From: Symbiodinium natans
Taxonomy: Eukaryota; Sar; Dinophyceae; Suessiales; Symbiodiniaceae
Length of the DNA: 64,000 bases
Assembly: GCA_905221605.1 (NCBI GenBank)
Contig: CAJNDS010000768.1
Span: 270,359-334,358 of the forward strand
Reading direction: 5' to 3'
The position numbers and the translations under genes were made by a program. Under the pieces are notes generated by a model, which worked only from the letters and a program-made list of their open reading frames with translations, was not told the origin of the DNA and ran no database searches. How positions within the stretch are numbered: position 1 is the first letter of the stretch; each line of letters starts with the position of its first letter. Below, piece by piece: positions 1 to 10,074 of this stretch.

Positions 1-204
1 GTGAACGTTGAGGCTTTCGGAGTGGTGCTTCGGGCTTCGAGCTGATCGGCTTGAATCGGGTTCGGCCAGAGTTACGAGAGTTCCGAGCTAGGAGGTCAGT
101 GCAGGATGCAGGGGAGTCAAGGATATGACAAGGAGAGCAACCGGGGATCAAAGGCTGCTTGCGCGGAAATTCTCGGAAGGTCCGAGATGGTCTGAGATCT
201 CCTT

Positions 205-556
205 GAAACCCTAAACCCTGAACCCTGAACCCTGAACGCTAAACCCTAAACCCTAAACCCTAAACCCCAAACCCTGAACCCTGAACCCTGAACCCTGAAC
301 CCTAAACCCTAAACCCTAAACCCTAATCCCTAGCCCCTAAACCCTAAACCCTAATCCCTAGCCCCTAAACCCTAAACCCTACCCGTGCTACGAAAGGGCC
401 CTTGCAGCTTGCAGCCCCAAGAGCCGGTGTTGGTATGCTGTGCGGAAGTGCCGGTGGTCGGGCTCTCCGTTAATGCCGCAGAAGACCTTTAGGGTTTAGG
501 GCTTGGGGTTTAGGGTTTAGGGTTCAGGGTTCAGGGTTCAGGGTTTAGGGTTTAGG
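205..556. repeat. Inverted telomere-like arrays around an exon
   Basis: Degenerate CCCTAAA (with CCCTGAA variants) fills about 205-384 and TTTAGGG/TTCAGGG fills about 488-556. The two arrays are complementary and can pair in a transcript. The 100-base gap holds the exon at 400-486. Confidence 0.85.
400..486 (-). CDS. Exon of secretory-pathway gene, most 3' exon seen
   Basis: This is an 87-nt open exon of 29 codons, in phase 0 at both ends. It starts right after an AG|G acceptor and ends before a GC donor. The peptide begins VFCGINGEPDHRHF and contains TAYQHRLLGLQAA. Its start phase fits the phase-0 end of the exon at 1158-1230. The gene continues beyond the left edge of the window. The product is not recognised. 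An intron-type telomere-like array lies on each side. Confidence 0.6.
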
Positions 557-865
557 AGGAGTGGTAGGGGCATTTCGGTGGGGAGGGGGAGGTGGGGGAT
601 TCTTGTCGTCAGTAGCAGCTAGGGGAAGGGGCCTGAAGAGTAGTTCTGTGCGCGGGCACCGCTCGTGAAGTGAACGCTCATGCCCGAATGATACTCATGT
701 GCATGATGCAGGTATGCTTGTGCCGCAAGATTGTCAAGATGAACGTCGTCGGCAGTAGATCAGATGGTACGAAGACAGGTTCATGCCGTTGTGTCCTATT
801 GCCTGCCTATTGCGATTGAGCATTTCTTACAAAATTTCCTGCGCCTAGCAGCTCTGCAAATGCGT

Positions 866-1024
866 ATGTGGGGGTTTGCGAAAATAGAGGACCCCTAAGA
901 CTGCATGCTGACAAAGGGTATATCTGTGGGTTTACAAAAATTAGGGACCCTGATATGTTCCCCCGAATAGAGGATTCCCTCAGAATGAGGACCCCAACAA
1001 GGTACCCTAATTTTCGGAAACCCC
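866..1024. mobile_element. Inverted-repeat element, family 1 (plus a solo end)
   Basis: Positions 926-1024 are a roughly 100-bp element with inverted ends of the type GGGTTTACAAAAATTAGGG and CCCTAATTTTCGGAAACCCC and an internal AGGACCCC/GGTACC. A second copy of the left end sits at 866-895. It resembles the copies at 2601, 4289, 5787, 8889, 11514, 31596, 34690 and 38531. It has no coding capacity. Confidence 0.7.
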
Positions 1025-1035
1025 AGATTTTCTCT

Positions 1036-1114
1036 CTATATATATATATATATGTATAGATATATATATATATATATATTTATTTATTTATTTATATTTG
1101 TATTTATTTAATTT

Positions 1115-1146
<32 letters not shown>
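1036..1146. repeat. AT microsatellite followed by GA microsatellite
   Basis: (TA)n at about 1038-1080 runs into a TTTA-rich stretch and then (GA)n at about 1117-1146. It lies in the intron just downstream, in gene sense, of the exon at 1158-1230. Confidence 0.9.
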
Positions 1147-1147
<1 letters not shown>

Positions 1148-1157
1148 AGAGGCTCAC

Positions 1158-1230
1158 CTTCGACTGACCCCCCCCCGAGTTCCCCACCAGCGGGGCGCCC
1201 GTGTAGTTGCCGAAGATGTTGACATTGAAC
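1158..1230 (-). CDS. Exon of secretory-pathway gene
   Basis: This 73-nt exon follows an AG|G acceptor and ends before a GTGAGC donor. It reads FNVNIFGNYTGAPLVG, then a Gly run and QSK. It takes one base to complete the codon left by the exon at 1482-1536 and ends in phase 0, which the exon at 400-486 needs. A TTTAGGG array (about 1255-1334) sits in the intron on its upstream side. NYT is a possible N-glycosylation site, consistent with a secretory protein. No family is recognised. Confidence 0.65.
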
Positions 1231-1254
1231 CTCCAGCGATCACCAGAAGCGAAC

Positions 1255-1334
1255 AGGGTTTAGGTTTAGGGTTTGGGTTTAGGGTTTTTTTAAGGGTTTA
1301 GGGCTTAGGGTTTAGGATTTCGGGTTTAGGGCTA
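1255..1334. repeat. TTTAGGG-type array
   Basis: Imperfect TTTAGGG repeats inside the intron between the exons at 1482-1536 and 1158-1230. Confidence 0.85.
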
Positions 1335-1481
1335 CCGGTGGAAACAGGGGGCCGACAGGCAGGAACCAAAGTTGTTGGCCGTCCTTCTCCCGTACCTGCC
1401 TAGACCTTCACTCTGAACTCCGAACAGCCCTTGACAGGAGCGCATCAGCTCCAGTACTCTCTTTGCATCACCCAGGTCCAC

Positions 1482-1536
1482 CTGAAATCATAGCCATCAT
1501 TGGCGGCATTGATGTTCGACCACATTCTTGAGCCAC
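1482..1536 (-). CDS. Exon of secretory-pathway gene
   Basis: This is a 55-nt exon after CAG|G with a GTGGAC donor. It reads GSRMWSNINAANDGYDF with two bases left over, completed to Arg by the next exon at 1158-1230. It starts with two bases of a split codon, matching the single base left by the exon at 5928-6010 (or by the candidate at 2371-2447). Confidence 0.6.
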
Positions 1537-1679
1537 CTGACAGGCTGCCTGCTGAGGCCTTTCAGCGACCCAAGCTACAGGCCTCCTTAAGGGCTAGCTG
1601 GGAAGAAGGACTAAGCCCCAGCCAAGCCGCGTGATGTCAGAATCGTCGGTGTGCACATCCAGGTGGGTGTCTTCCCCAC

Positions 1680-1763
1680 CTGGGTGCCGGCTTCGCCGGC
1701 TTCGCTTCCAACGTGCTCTTGCAGTGTGCGCGGCTTAAGGTCGGCAAGCAGCACAAGGGCCAC
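1680..1763 (-). CDS. Candidate exon, unassigned
   Basis: The open stretch reads LLADLKPRTLQEHVG, then Ala/Gly/Glu-rich up to a GTGGGG donor. Its upstream boundary is uncertain. Its phase-0 end does not match the two-base start of the exon at 1482-1536, so it is either an alternative exon or chance. Confidence 0.2.
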
Positions 1764-2370
1764 TGGAAACCAGGACACAAACAATCCTGGCTTCGGCTCT
1801 CTCGGCTCTCGTGAAGAAGCAACAAGCAACAGCCCTGAGCCAAGAATACCACTCGGCAGATGTCACGCCAGTGTCCGTGGATGGCCACATTGATGCTCAG
1901 GCAGGCTCCCTTTGGCTCCCAAGGGGGAGGACGGGCTTTCGAAAGCAGCGAACTTGTCAACTGCAACGGGGGAACCACTGAAGACAACTCAGCAGAAGGA
2001 CAATGACACGGGACAGGTGGGTCAGTGTGCGTGCGCGCACATGCGCGTGTGCGAGCGTTAAGCGTTTGTAGTGTGCACAAGCATTCCAAGAGAGGCCGCT
2101 CGCGAAGAGATTTGCGGTCCACTCGATCTTGGGCCCTCCAAGAGATTTCAAGGGACCAAGAACTAAGGTTCGGAGCCGCACATGTGGGCTTGACATCTGA
2201 AGCCGCGCTCCAGCGAACATTGCAACTGAGGCGTCCACCCTTGTACCTGCTCGGCTGTGGAGTCTTGAGGGTATAAGGCAGTACGGACAGATCTTCTCAA
2301 AGTTGGGAGGTTAGGTCAGTTTTGCGAAGGCAGGAAGCTTCAAAGGTTACGCCACGGCTCGTGGCCTTAC

Positions 2371-2447
2371 CTTCGAGAGTGCGCATGCCGCTCGTGGGAC
2401 CCTTCAGAGGCCTCCCGTTTAGTTGAACTTGGAGTTCCCGGAACTTC
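2371..2447 (-). CDS. Candidate exon of secretory-pathway gene
   Basis: This 77-nt open stretch lies between AG|G and a good GTAAGG donor and reads KFRELQVQLNGRPLKGPTSG. It leaves one base, which fits the two-base start of the exon at 1482-1536. Its own start phase does not follow directly from 5928-6010, so one more exon would be needed between them. Function unknown. Confidence 0.4.
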
Positions 2448-2600
2448 CTTCTTAGCATTAGCATTGAGAAAGTGTAGAGGTCCAACTTTCAAGAGCGGGT
2501 TTCAGCAAACTTTTGGATGTCGGAGGTGCTTCTGCCAGACTGCATGATGCCACTGGAGAGTCTCAACATCGGTACCCGGCAGTGAGCAACTAAAGACCCT

Positions 2601-2705
2601 TGGGGGTTTTGCGAGAAAAAAGGGCTACCTTCTTGGGGTCCTTGGTATCAGGGAATTCTACCATTTGGGGGTTTATATTCGGGATCCCCCAAAATTCGTA
2701 AACCC
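2601..2705. mobile_element. Inverted-repeat element, family 1
   Basis: About 105 bp, running from TGGGGGTTTTGCGAGAAAA to AAAATTCGTAAACCC, with central GGGGTCC and GGATCCCCC blocks. No open frame. Confidence 0.7.
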
Positions 2706-4288
2706 ATGTAAACCCCCAGTTTGCCTGATGGTGAAGGAGTGGTGGGACTCAAGCTCGCTGCCTCCGGCAGAAGGCAGAAGGCGGGTGAAGGCGATAAGCT
2801 GGGATGTTCCCCCCTAGAACTGCTCATCACTAAGTAGGGTGGTTGTCAAACTTATGGTCCCTTTATGGATCCCTGTAATAATACGGCACCGAATATTTAG
2901 GGCACCCCAGAAGGGACCATAATTTTGACATCCACCCAAGTAGTACCATGAGGATTGAAGGTACGACAGGCACCGTGCACACCTATGGCGGAAAAGAGGT
3001 CAAGTCAAGCTTGGCACCCAAAGCCCGGCCATCTTCATACCCTCAACCCTAAACTACATCGATAAGCAACAGAAGCCTCCAAGCCCCCTGACACCTGAGT
3101 CTCGACTTTACGTGGCCAGCGCGCGCGATGCTTGCAAGTGAGCACTTGGCTTGTTTTTGGCGCTTCCGGTTTCACGCGGGCCCGTCGCTTTCGTCAGAGG
3201 TGGCACGGGTGGAAGATGAGGAGGGGCTGCTCCTAAATTCTGCGGATGGGATGTTGCTAAGACTATTTTGCGGCATGGCTCGCCCCTCGGACTTGGAGGA
3301 TTCTGTTTTGGTGCTGCTGTGCTCCCCGCTTGTGGACCAGAAGCCCGCACTTCTAGGACTCCACATTTCCGATTCTCACAGCGTCTGAGTCCCAGCACTG
3401 ATTTAGTCACCAGCTGCGACAGAAACACGATTTGGCTCTGCAAGCGCAACATGATTTTTTACGCGAATCTTCCACGCGCACGCAGATGACATTGCCGTTT
3501 TTTATGCCATAAGGAAAACATGTTCTTAGCACAAGCATGGCGGCCGCTGATTCCCTCCCGCTGCACCCTCCACGGGCAGCAGCACCGAAGCCAGCGGCTG
3601 AATCACTGCATCCTCAAGGAGGGGAAAAGCAGGTTCAAACATTGCTGAAAGCGTGGTAGCAAGAGACAAGACCCATGGGCAGGTTTGAGTTTTGCGGGCG
3701 GTCGCCTTTCTTTGTCAGCTACACCTCAATAGAACCGCCCGGCTCGACCTGAAAGCATTAATCTTCAGTTCTTCAGAAGGCCCATCATCTCGTGGGGGCG
3801 CAGAAGATCAGAGCGCAGTTTCCAATGGTGGCTGTAGAGGATCGGGTTTCCAGGCTGATGTGGAGGCTCGCGGGTTCAGGGTCGAAGGCTTCAGGGTTCA
3901 GAGGTTTGAATAGCGGGCTCAGAAAGAGGGACAGAAAGAACTTCGGCTTACAGAACTGAATGTTCTAAACTGCCCGGCAGAGAATTCCCCGAATCAAACC
4001 TTTTTCTGGGCCAGCTCAAAGCATTCAACCTGAAACCTACAAGCACTCGCCGAGCCGCAGTAAATTTCAGTCTCTGTAAAGCGTCATCTTCACCTTTAAC
4101 ACGCACAACTTACCTGAAGTCGGAAAGTAGCAAGAACTCAAAACAACCTTACTGTCATACGTCCGATTGTTCCCGTGGAACGCCTAGGAATGCATGTCTC
4201 CCCCAATTCTTGGAGAAAACTTGGCGCCTGCAAGTCGAAGATGAGAGGTTCCAAGCCTGCGACGGGACCGCAAAGGCATAGAGGTCAT

Positions 4289-4399
4289 TTGGGGTTGAAG
4301 GTAAAACACGGGACCCCTTATAGGGTCTCCCCAAAATAGTAGGATTCCCTTACAATAAGGACCCCAAGAAGGTACCCCTAGTTTTGTGAACCCCCCCCC
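4289..4399. mobile_element. Inverted-repeat element, family 1
   Basis: About 110 bp. It has the family blocks CGGGACCCC, TAGGATTCCC, AAGGACCCC and AAGGTACCCCTA and ends in TTTTGTGAACCCCC. Confidence 0.65.
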
Positions 4400-5786
4400 A
4401 TTTGGAGGACGTCTTATTAGTTCTAGGTGAGGCCGATCTTTCAGCAGCATCTCCAGGAACGTACTTCGCGTTCACTGACATCGGTCTTTGTGGTACCCTG
4501 CGGAGTGATAAGGCCTACACAGGCAAAGTGCTGACAGTGCAATGTCCTGACAGTCCTCAGGGATTCACAAAAGGCTTGCTTGGACTTGTCGGGCAAAGTT
4601 GGTGATCAGCTATGCACGTTTGGGTGGCTGGACCCTTGAGCTACAGTACTCGACCCTGAACCATTCATCTGCCCAAGATGCCAGTTTTCCAGCACGACTT
4701 GGACAAGCATAGCAAACTTGCAAGCACTAAGATTGCAAAGCTGAGATGCATGGCATCAGGTGTGAGAGGTAAGTTGTTGGCTGACCGCCCGGGCCGAGGC
4801 GAGCGACGCGCAGCGTCTCTCAAATACCAGCACGTAAGGGCCGTTGATGCTTTCTGATGCCTGTGCTTCACTCAAGTAAAGACTCTACAGTACAGCCTAC
4901 AGCCCTCATCCCACGTGAGCCAGAAACAGTACAGCCTACAGCCCTCATCCCACGTGAGCCTATGTCATTGAGGATGATGCCGTAGTTGTTCATGGAGTTG
5001 GGGCGCTTGGCTGGCAGCTTGGAGCCGTAGAAGTGCCGGATCTCCTGGCACCGACCAGCGAGAGTGACCCCCCCAATCGTCAGGGGGTTCAGGGGTTTTA
5101 GGGGTTTTTTGAAAGTGAGTCGGACTTTTGCATATGGGGTTGAAGGGCTTTAGGTGTTTAGGTTTAGGGGGTTTGGGGCGCTGAAGCAATAGTTTCGAGT
5201 ACGAGAGTAGCCGCTGGGTAGCCTATGTATTCCCACGCGCTTTGACACAGCGGGCCCTCTGTGGAAGGAAGAGTTTCCAAGACGTGGTGAAAACACCCTA
5301 TTCAAAATGGCCTCTCTGCCCCTCTACACTGGTGACCCCTCATATCCACCTCATGTCCTCCATCAACAGCTCGCAGAACTCCGTCTTGAAGATCGGGAAG
5401 CTGAAAACCTGAATTGCTGTCATATTCCGCACTCTTGGTTTCACCACTCCAAACCGGGCCTTCATCCTTCGCGCGTGCACCCAGCCTTTAACCCACAAGA
5501 CCCACCATGCCTTGAAGGTGCTAGCTCTTTCATTCAGCGCGCCCTGCTACACACTTTGTCTGATATGGTCTGAGGGCTCATGATGGGGATCTGGTCAACG
5601 CGGTCCTACAGCTGAACAGCTCACCTTGTTCGACACGCAACATTTGCGCTACCAGCTGCTTCTAAAGGTCAAGCTGCACTACACGCCCCGTCTTCAAGAA
5701 GAGAGCAGCAAGTGTCACAGACAGCATCATAAACCCGACTCTTGGGGTTCTCTTGCCATCGAACTTGTCGAGCCTTGCACACCTAT

Positions 5787-5899
5787 GTGGGGGGTTTACG
5801 ACAATCGGGGACCCCTAATATAGACCCCCCAAACAGTAGGATCCCCTTTTAAATAGGACCACAAACAAGGTACCCCTAATATTGTAAACCCCCCCCCCC
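5787..5899. mobile_element. Inverted-repeat element, family 1 (well preserved)
   Basis: About 112 bp from TGGGGGGTTTACGACAAT to ATATTGTAAACCCCC. The internal blocks GGGGACCCCTA, TAGGATCCCC and GGTACCCCTA are all present. It is adjacent to, and in the intron downstream of, the exon at 5928-6010. Confidence 0.75.
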
Positions 5900-5927
5900 A
5901 TGGTCCGGAAGGTGTCGACTCCTCAGC

Positions 5928-6010
5928 CTCTCGATAGGAGGTACCAGACAAGGCCAGGGGCGAGACCGGGAATGACTTCGGACACCAAGCCAGAATCGAG
6001 AAGCTGACTC
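5928..6010 (-). CDS. Exon of secretory-pathway gene
   Basis: This 83-nt exon follows GAG|G and ends before a GC donor. It reads SQLLDSGLVSEVIPG, then LAPGLVWYLLSR. It begins with the single base needed after the exon at 7350-7427 and leaves one base. Its hydrophobic second half could be buried or a weak membrane segment. A TTTAGGG array (6042-6102) lies in the intron just upstream in gene sense and a family-1 element lies just downstream. Confidence 0.55.
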
Positions 6011-6041
6011 CTCTTATTCTGTACTAGTGCAACTGAGGCTT

Positions 6042-6102
6042 GTTGGTTTAGGGTTTAGGGTTTAGGGTTTAGGGTTTAGGGTTTGGGGTTTGGGGTTGGT
6101 TT
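6042..6102. repeat. TTTAGGG array
   Basis: About eight TTTAGGG/TTTGGGG units in the intron next to the exon at 5928-6010. Confidence 0.9.
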
Positions 6103-6678
6103 AGGTTTCAGGATGTCGGGTGTAGGCGCAGCTTCAGAGGTGCCCCGAACTTTTAGGTCAGCCCGAAGAACTCCGTGTTCTTCCCTTAAAGCTCTCTAAA
6201 GAGCAAGGGGAAGTTGCGCTACGCTGAACCCCGAATCGGACTTGAACCCAAGTCCCTACACCCCAAAAGTCCGAAGACACAAGCCCTGAGCCAATCAACT
6301 TCCGCTCAATTCCTCCGCGCTGAACCCGAGACTTCGACAGGTTGAACTAATTGGGAAGTGATGAAGCCGTACCGAAGCATCAGGGGACAACATGGGGATC
6401 ATGATCTAGTGGTGGATACTGAGCTGTTTCCGACAAGCAGAACGGCCAGACCTCCAAACAGAATATTCTGTGTGTACCGTCCGAACCTATATAGAACCCA
6501 TAGTCCGCAAGCCTGAACGCCAGAACCATAGACGCCTTAAGGAACATGGGTTCAACCCCCGTAAATCATGTCTAAAGGTCACAAACGGAAAACGTTCGGA
6601 TTCAAGCCCAGCTTCCGCGCGGCATCGCGGGAGCTGCCATCCAGTGAGGCAATCAGCTTCAGCATGCTGACAGGGCAT

Positions 6679-6719
<41 letters not shown>

Positions 6720-6747
6720 TATGTATATGGATAAGATATATATATAT
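6679..6747. repeat. AT microsatellite
   Basis: (TA)n tract leading directly into the family-3 inverted-repeat element. Insertion into a TA tract is plausible. Confidence 0.85.
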
Positions 6748-6748
6748 A

Positions 6749-6872
6749 TATGAAGTAGGGTATATATTTCTTGTACCCCCAAAAGGACACCCAAGGTATA
6801 CACTCACCAATATTAAAGAGGAACCTTATATACACTCACCAAGAACAGTAATATATACCCTGCTTCATATAT
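6749..6872. mobile_element. Inverted-repeat element, family 3
   Basis: About 124 bp, starting TATGAAGTAGGGTATATATT and ending AATATATACCCTGCTTCATA, so the ends are inverted copies. It shares its internal sequence (CCCCAAAAGGACACCCA, ACACTCACCAA twice) with the element at 53009-53133. The matching length and layout in both copies support a mobile unit. Confidence 0.75.
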
Positions 6873-7145
6873 AAGCCTTGATAGATCACAAGTTGGGTTA
6901 CAGAGGTCCCAGATCAGGGGTGAGGATTTTTCTGACTTGTGGGTCAGAGGCGACCAGAAAGCATGCCTGCAAGTTGTGGATTGCTTTGGATCGGTACGCT
7001 TAGTGTCTTGGGGTGCTGTCGCTTCTAAGTTTCGATTGCTAACTTTGCTACCAGTATTTCCTCGAGGGCACAAGTGCAGCGAGGACTGCCATAATTCGCC
7101 ATAACCTATTAATGCATGTGTACAGTCAGCCCAATGTTACACTTG

Positions 7146-7505
7146 CCCTAGACCCTAAACCCTAAACCCTAAACCCTAAACCCTAAACTCTAAACCCTAA
7201 ACCCTAAACCCTAAACCCAACCCTAAACCCTAAACCCTAAACCCTAAACCCTAAACCCTAAACCCTAAACCCTAAACCCTAAACCCTAAACCCTAAACCC
7301 TAAACCACAACCCTAAACATTGTCCCCTGAAACGGCCCTCTACGCCCACCTCGGGTCGATCGCGTCCTCCATGCGTAGGCCCGCGCTCTCGAAGAGAAAA
7401 GGATGTTTCCTCCCAAAGGACTTGTACCTGCTTAGGGTTTAGGGTTTAGGGTTTAGGGTTTAGGGTTTAGGGTTTAGGGTTTAGGGTTTAGGGTTTAGGG
7501 TTTAG
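7146..7505. repeat. Inverted telomere-like arrays around an exon
   Basis: About 24 CCCTAAA units (7146-7317) and about 10 TTTAGGG units (7434-7505) face each other across a 116-base gap. The gap contains the exon at 7350-7427. Perfect units on both sides would form a strong RNA stem. Confidence 0.9.
7350..7427 (-). CDS. Exon of secretory-pathway gene
   Basis: This 78-nt exon follows CAG|G and ends before GTGGGC. It reads YKSFGRKHPFLFESAGLRM, then EDAIDP. It begins with one base of a split codon, which fits the two bases left by 8490-8604. It leaves two bases, which fits 5928-6010. It is flanked on both sides by complementary telomere-like arrays. Confidence 0.65.
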
Positions 7506-8169
7506 AGAACAAGGGCTTGGGTTATAGTATAGACTTGAACAACCGTTTACGGGTTTTGCAGGGTTGATGGTTCCCGTGCAGTTAGACTCGGCCCTCCGAC
7601 CAGAAAGATTACTCCTGCGACGATTCTCTCCCGGTCTAATATGCTTCTAATCCGCAACTAAATGATTCTGGACACTACACGCCAGGGCGTGAACATCGAA
7701 CATGCAGTCCGGTATGCTGGGGACTCCCCGCACCTGACCACCGTGCTGGCGGACTTTGTGAAAGTGGACGCCCCCTTCTGCCACGCGCGCTCATCCGAAG
7801 CGTGCAGGGGCCCTCCGAGGGAACGGTGCAGCACGGTCCTGGGAGTGCGGTGGGAACTGGGACGGCTGCTTGTGGGAACTTGGGGGCAGGGAGCTGCAAA
7901 CCTTTAGCATAGAATTTTTGAGGTGGGTTGAGACAGATGAGGCTGTCGGGGGTTCCCTCCGGCTGTGGCAGGAGTTCTGGGTGTTCTGGGTGGTGCATCT
8001 TCTACATCAACTGCTCGTGGCTTCCGGAGAACCCCCCGGGTACAGAGGCTATTTGTTGGTGTCAGTTGCTTGAGCGGGCCAGTCGTATAGTACGGAGGGC
8101 TTTGGTGGTCGGACCTGGAGATTTTGAAGACATCGGGCGTATTGCAAGCCCGAAAGCCTCAGCTGCATA

Positions 8170-8394
8170 CACCCTAAACCCTAAACCCTAAACCCATGTG
8201 CCGGAAAGACTTGTAACCGGTCAAGGCTCAGCAGCCGCTTCAGCTCGAACACGCTCGGTGCCGATTGGCTCCGCACGTTCGGGCAGACGCTCTCGCAGCT
8301 GCCAGGGGCCTCTTGACAGTCCTGAAGTGGTTTAGGGTTTAGGGTTTAGGGTTTAGGGCTTAGGGCTTAGGGCTTAGGGCTTAGGGTTTAGGAG
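8170..8394. repeat. Inverted telomere-like arrays
   Basis: A short CCCTAAA run (8170-8195) and a TTTAGGG/CTTAGGG run (8329-8394) bracket the candidate exon at 8211-8309. Confidence 0.85.
8211..8309 (-). CDS. Candidate or alternative exon
   Basis: This 99-nt open stretch lies between GAG|G and a GTCTTT donor and reads APGSCESVCPNVRSQSAPS, then VFELKRLLSLDRLQ. Two Cys residues suit a secreted protein. Its phase is 0/0, but the neighbouring exons 8490-8604 and 7350-7427 join directly in a different phase. It may therefore be a cassette exon, may have other boundaries, or may not be an exon. Confidence 0.35.
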
Positions 8395-8489
8395 GGTGTT
8401 GGGAAAAAGTCTATGAAGCCCCAGAATGAGCCAAAACCATCCCGAGGGAGCGAAGCCTTCCTCAAGATTTGGGTCCAATAGCAAAAAAC

Positions 8490-8604
8490 CTTGCCAATGA
8501 CCATGGGTCGTAGCCAGGTTCGCCCTGGCCCTGAAGGTCATCACCATCGCAATCGCAGAAGCCGGAAACCCCAGCCGGAAGTTTCTCAGAGCAAAGGCGA
8601 TCTC
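8490..8604 (-). CDS. Cys-rich exon of secretory-pathway gene
   Basis: This 115-nt exon follows CCAG|G and ends before GTTTTT. It reads DRLCSEKLPAGVSGFCDCDG, then DDLQGQGEPGYDPWSLA. CDCDGDD with GEPGY looks like a small Cys/Asp calcium- or disulfide-stabilised lumenal segment. It needs two incoming bases, supplied as one base by 9037-9100, and gives two bases to 7350-7427, so both joins fit. Joined to 9037-9100 it forms CxWRQT-x2-CxxxGxREPxxDxxC...GFCDCDGD. I associate this type of motif with algal and protist secretory proteins but cannot name a family. Confidence 0.7.
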
Positions 8605-8888
8605 CTGGATTCGGAAAAAGCAACGGTCGAAAACTTCTCTGCAAAGTAATCGGCCAAGCATGCTGGCCTGATCCCACGAAGCTCGGTGGAACCCACCGCG
8701 AGAACCCGAAACCGGCCCAAAAACGCCCAGGACCCTTGACGCCTCCGAAAGCCCGCCTTGCTTCTTCGTGAATATTTAGTAACTTCCTCCAGTTAACGAA
8801 TAAGCGAATGATAAACAAGCATCGGGGAGAGTAGGCAGCTTCCTACCAAAGCCTACATGAACAACGATGAAGTTTCCAGCCGCATGAC

Positions 8889-9010
8889 ATATGTGCGGTT
8901 CCTATAATAGCGCGTACCCCCCTTCTTACCCCCAAGATATAGTCGAGGTCCCCTTTTAAAATCTTAAAACAGGACCTCTAGGAGGGGTATCCCTAATTTC
9001 GGAAACCCCC
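8889..9010. mobile_element. Inverted-repeat element, family 1 (diverged)
   Basis: It has the family blocks GAGGTCCCCTTTT and GGTATCCCTAATTTCGGAAACCCCC. It lies in the intron between the exons at 9037-9100 and 8490-8604. Confidence 0.55.
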
Positions 9011-9036
9011 GGGTGACTGCGCTTCAGCCCAGTCAC

Positions 9037-9100
9037 GGTCCGGCTCCCGGGCGCCCGTGGCTTTGCAGGCGCTTGTCTGGCGCCACATGCACGAGATGCC
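9037..9100 (-). CDS. WRQT exon of secretory-pathway gene
   Basis: This 64-nt exon follows GCAG|-CCCAG-type sequence (acceptor AG|G) and ends before GTGACT. It reads GISCMWRQTSACKATGAREP, then D. One base is left over, which the two-base start of 8490-8604 completes to Arg. Conserved-looking Cys and the WRQT/REP signature suggest a compact lumenal domain. A TTTAGGG array (9115-9251) lies in the upstream intron. No function is assigned. Confidence 0.65.
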
Positions 9101-9114
9101 CTGCTGCTTGGGAG

Positions 9115-9251
9115 GTTTTAGGGTTTAGGGTTTAGGGTTTAGGGTCTAGGTTTTAGGGTTTTAGGGTTTAGGGTGTTAGGGTGTTAGGGTTTTAGGGTTT
9201 TAGGGTTTGAGGGTTTAGGGTTTAGGGTTTAGGGTTTAGGGTTTAGGGTTT
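9115..9251. repeat. TTTAGGG array
   Basis: About 18 imperfect TTTAGGG units in the intron upstream of the exon at 9037-9100. Confidence 0.9.
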
Positions 9252-9498
9252 GCTTGGGACACTGGGCTTGAAGGTAGGAGGAGCTACGCAAGCGATTGTA
9301 GGTTGGGATGTTCCCCCTCGTACTAAGAGTCCTGCATAGAGGTTATAGTAGGAGGGCACTGTAATCCCTACTAAGGAACGTGCTTGAGATGCAACGGTGT
9401 AGAGCAGCGCAGGCTTACATGGACCTGAAAACTTACGGTTGAGGGGCTCGTGAGTTTTGCAGGTTGATTCCTGCACGTGTACAGCCCAAAACTTGAGG

Positions 9499-9557
9499 GC
9501 GTTATTCTTCGGTTGCTTTCTCTTGCAGTGCAAGAGAAAGCAACCGAAGAATAACGC
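9499..9557. repeat. Perfect 59-bp palindrome
   Basis: Two exactly complementary 29-base arms (9499-9527 and 9529-9557) are separated by a single G. The arms begin GCGTTATTCTTCGGTTGC. It could form a cruciform or RNA hairpin, or be a foldback assembly artefact. Confidence 0.9.
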
Positions 9558-9654
9558 AATTCTCTTCTCTAGGAACCCTAAACCCTAAACCCTGAACCCT
9601 AAACCCTAAAAAGAACATCATGAAGCCATTGAATTCCTACACCGCACGCTGTTC

Positions 9655-9756
9655 CTCGCCAAAGTTTTCGTGGATCCGCGCTAGGAGTTTGCCAGTGGGC
9701 TCGCGGACGTGGAAGTCCATTTTTTCCTCTCCCACCTGTCGGGGGAATTGCAGTGC
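9655..9756 (-). CDS. Exon of secretory-pathway gene
   Basis: This 102-nt exon has 34 codons and is phase 0/0. It lies between GAG|G and a GA donor (GAACAG). It reads ALQFPRQVGEEKMDFHVREP, then TGKLLARIHENFGE. An alternative GT donor 12 bases further on is also phase 0. Phase agrees with 9965-10006 before it and 9037-9100 after it. CCCTAAA repeats (about 9574-9610) lie in the intron downstream. Confidence 0.6.
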
Positions 9757-9964
9757 CTCGGTTTCAATCTGACAGTAGGGCTCAAGACTAGGGACTAGGG
9801 AGCCTTCGACCTGGTTTGAACAGTTCTCTACAACTTGACCCGAAACTCCTTGCCAGGACGGTGCAAGACTGCCCCCAAAAAAGCAATGACCAAAGCCACG
9901 ACGACAAAGCAAGCTTGTGTATGGATCCAGCAATTCCCCAACATGCAGGCCCAAACGCCCTCGC

Positions 9965-10006
9965 CTCTTTGGCATAGATGCTCTGCAGCTTGCTCACGAA
10001 TCTCAC
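9965..10006 (-). CDS. Exon of secretory-pathway gene
   Basis: This is a 42-nt phase 0/0 micro-exon, after GCAG|G and before a GC donor, reading VRFVSKLQSIYAKE. It is predicted helical. It can follow directly on the phase-0 end of the first exon (…RLYEARQ), extending that exon's helical region. Confidence 0.55.
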
Positions 10007-10074
10007 CTGCGGAAGAACTTGCGGCCAGGCAGTCGTGAACACCAACAGTAACCTCAGCTGGCGACTGCAGAGGC

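Larger units (their letters stand above)
2448..5786. other. Long intron or intergenic stretch with small repeats
   Basis: I see no supported exon here. It holds inverted-repeat elements at about 2601-2705 and 4289-4399 and a 39-bp tandem duplication at about 4890-4958. A plus-strand open region at 3128-3388 shows no splice or homology support. If the phase match 5928-6010 to 1482-1536 is right, this is intron of the secretory-pathway gene. Confidence 0.5.

Noticed and set aside
3128-3388. Plus-strand frame with a protein-like sequence
   Set aside because: Lies in what phases indicate to be an intron of the minus-strand gene. All frames are open here and there is no splice or homology support.
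7146-7505. A chromosome end
   Set aside because: The telomere-type repeats are short, occur in both orientations and are scattered across the whole window, so they are interstitial.
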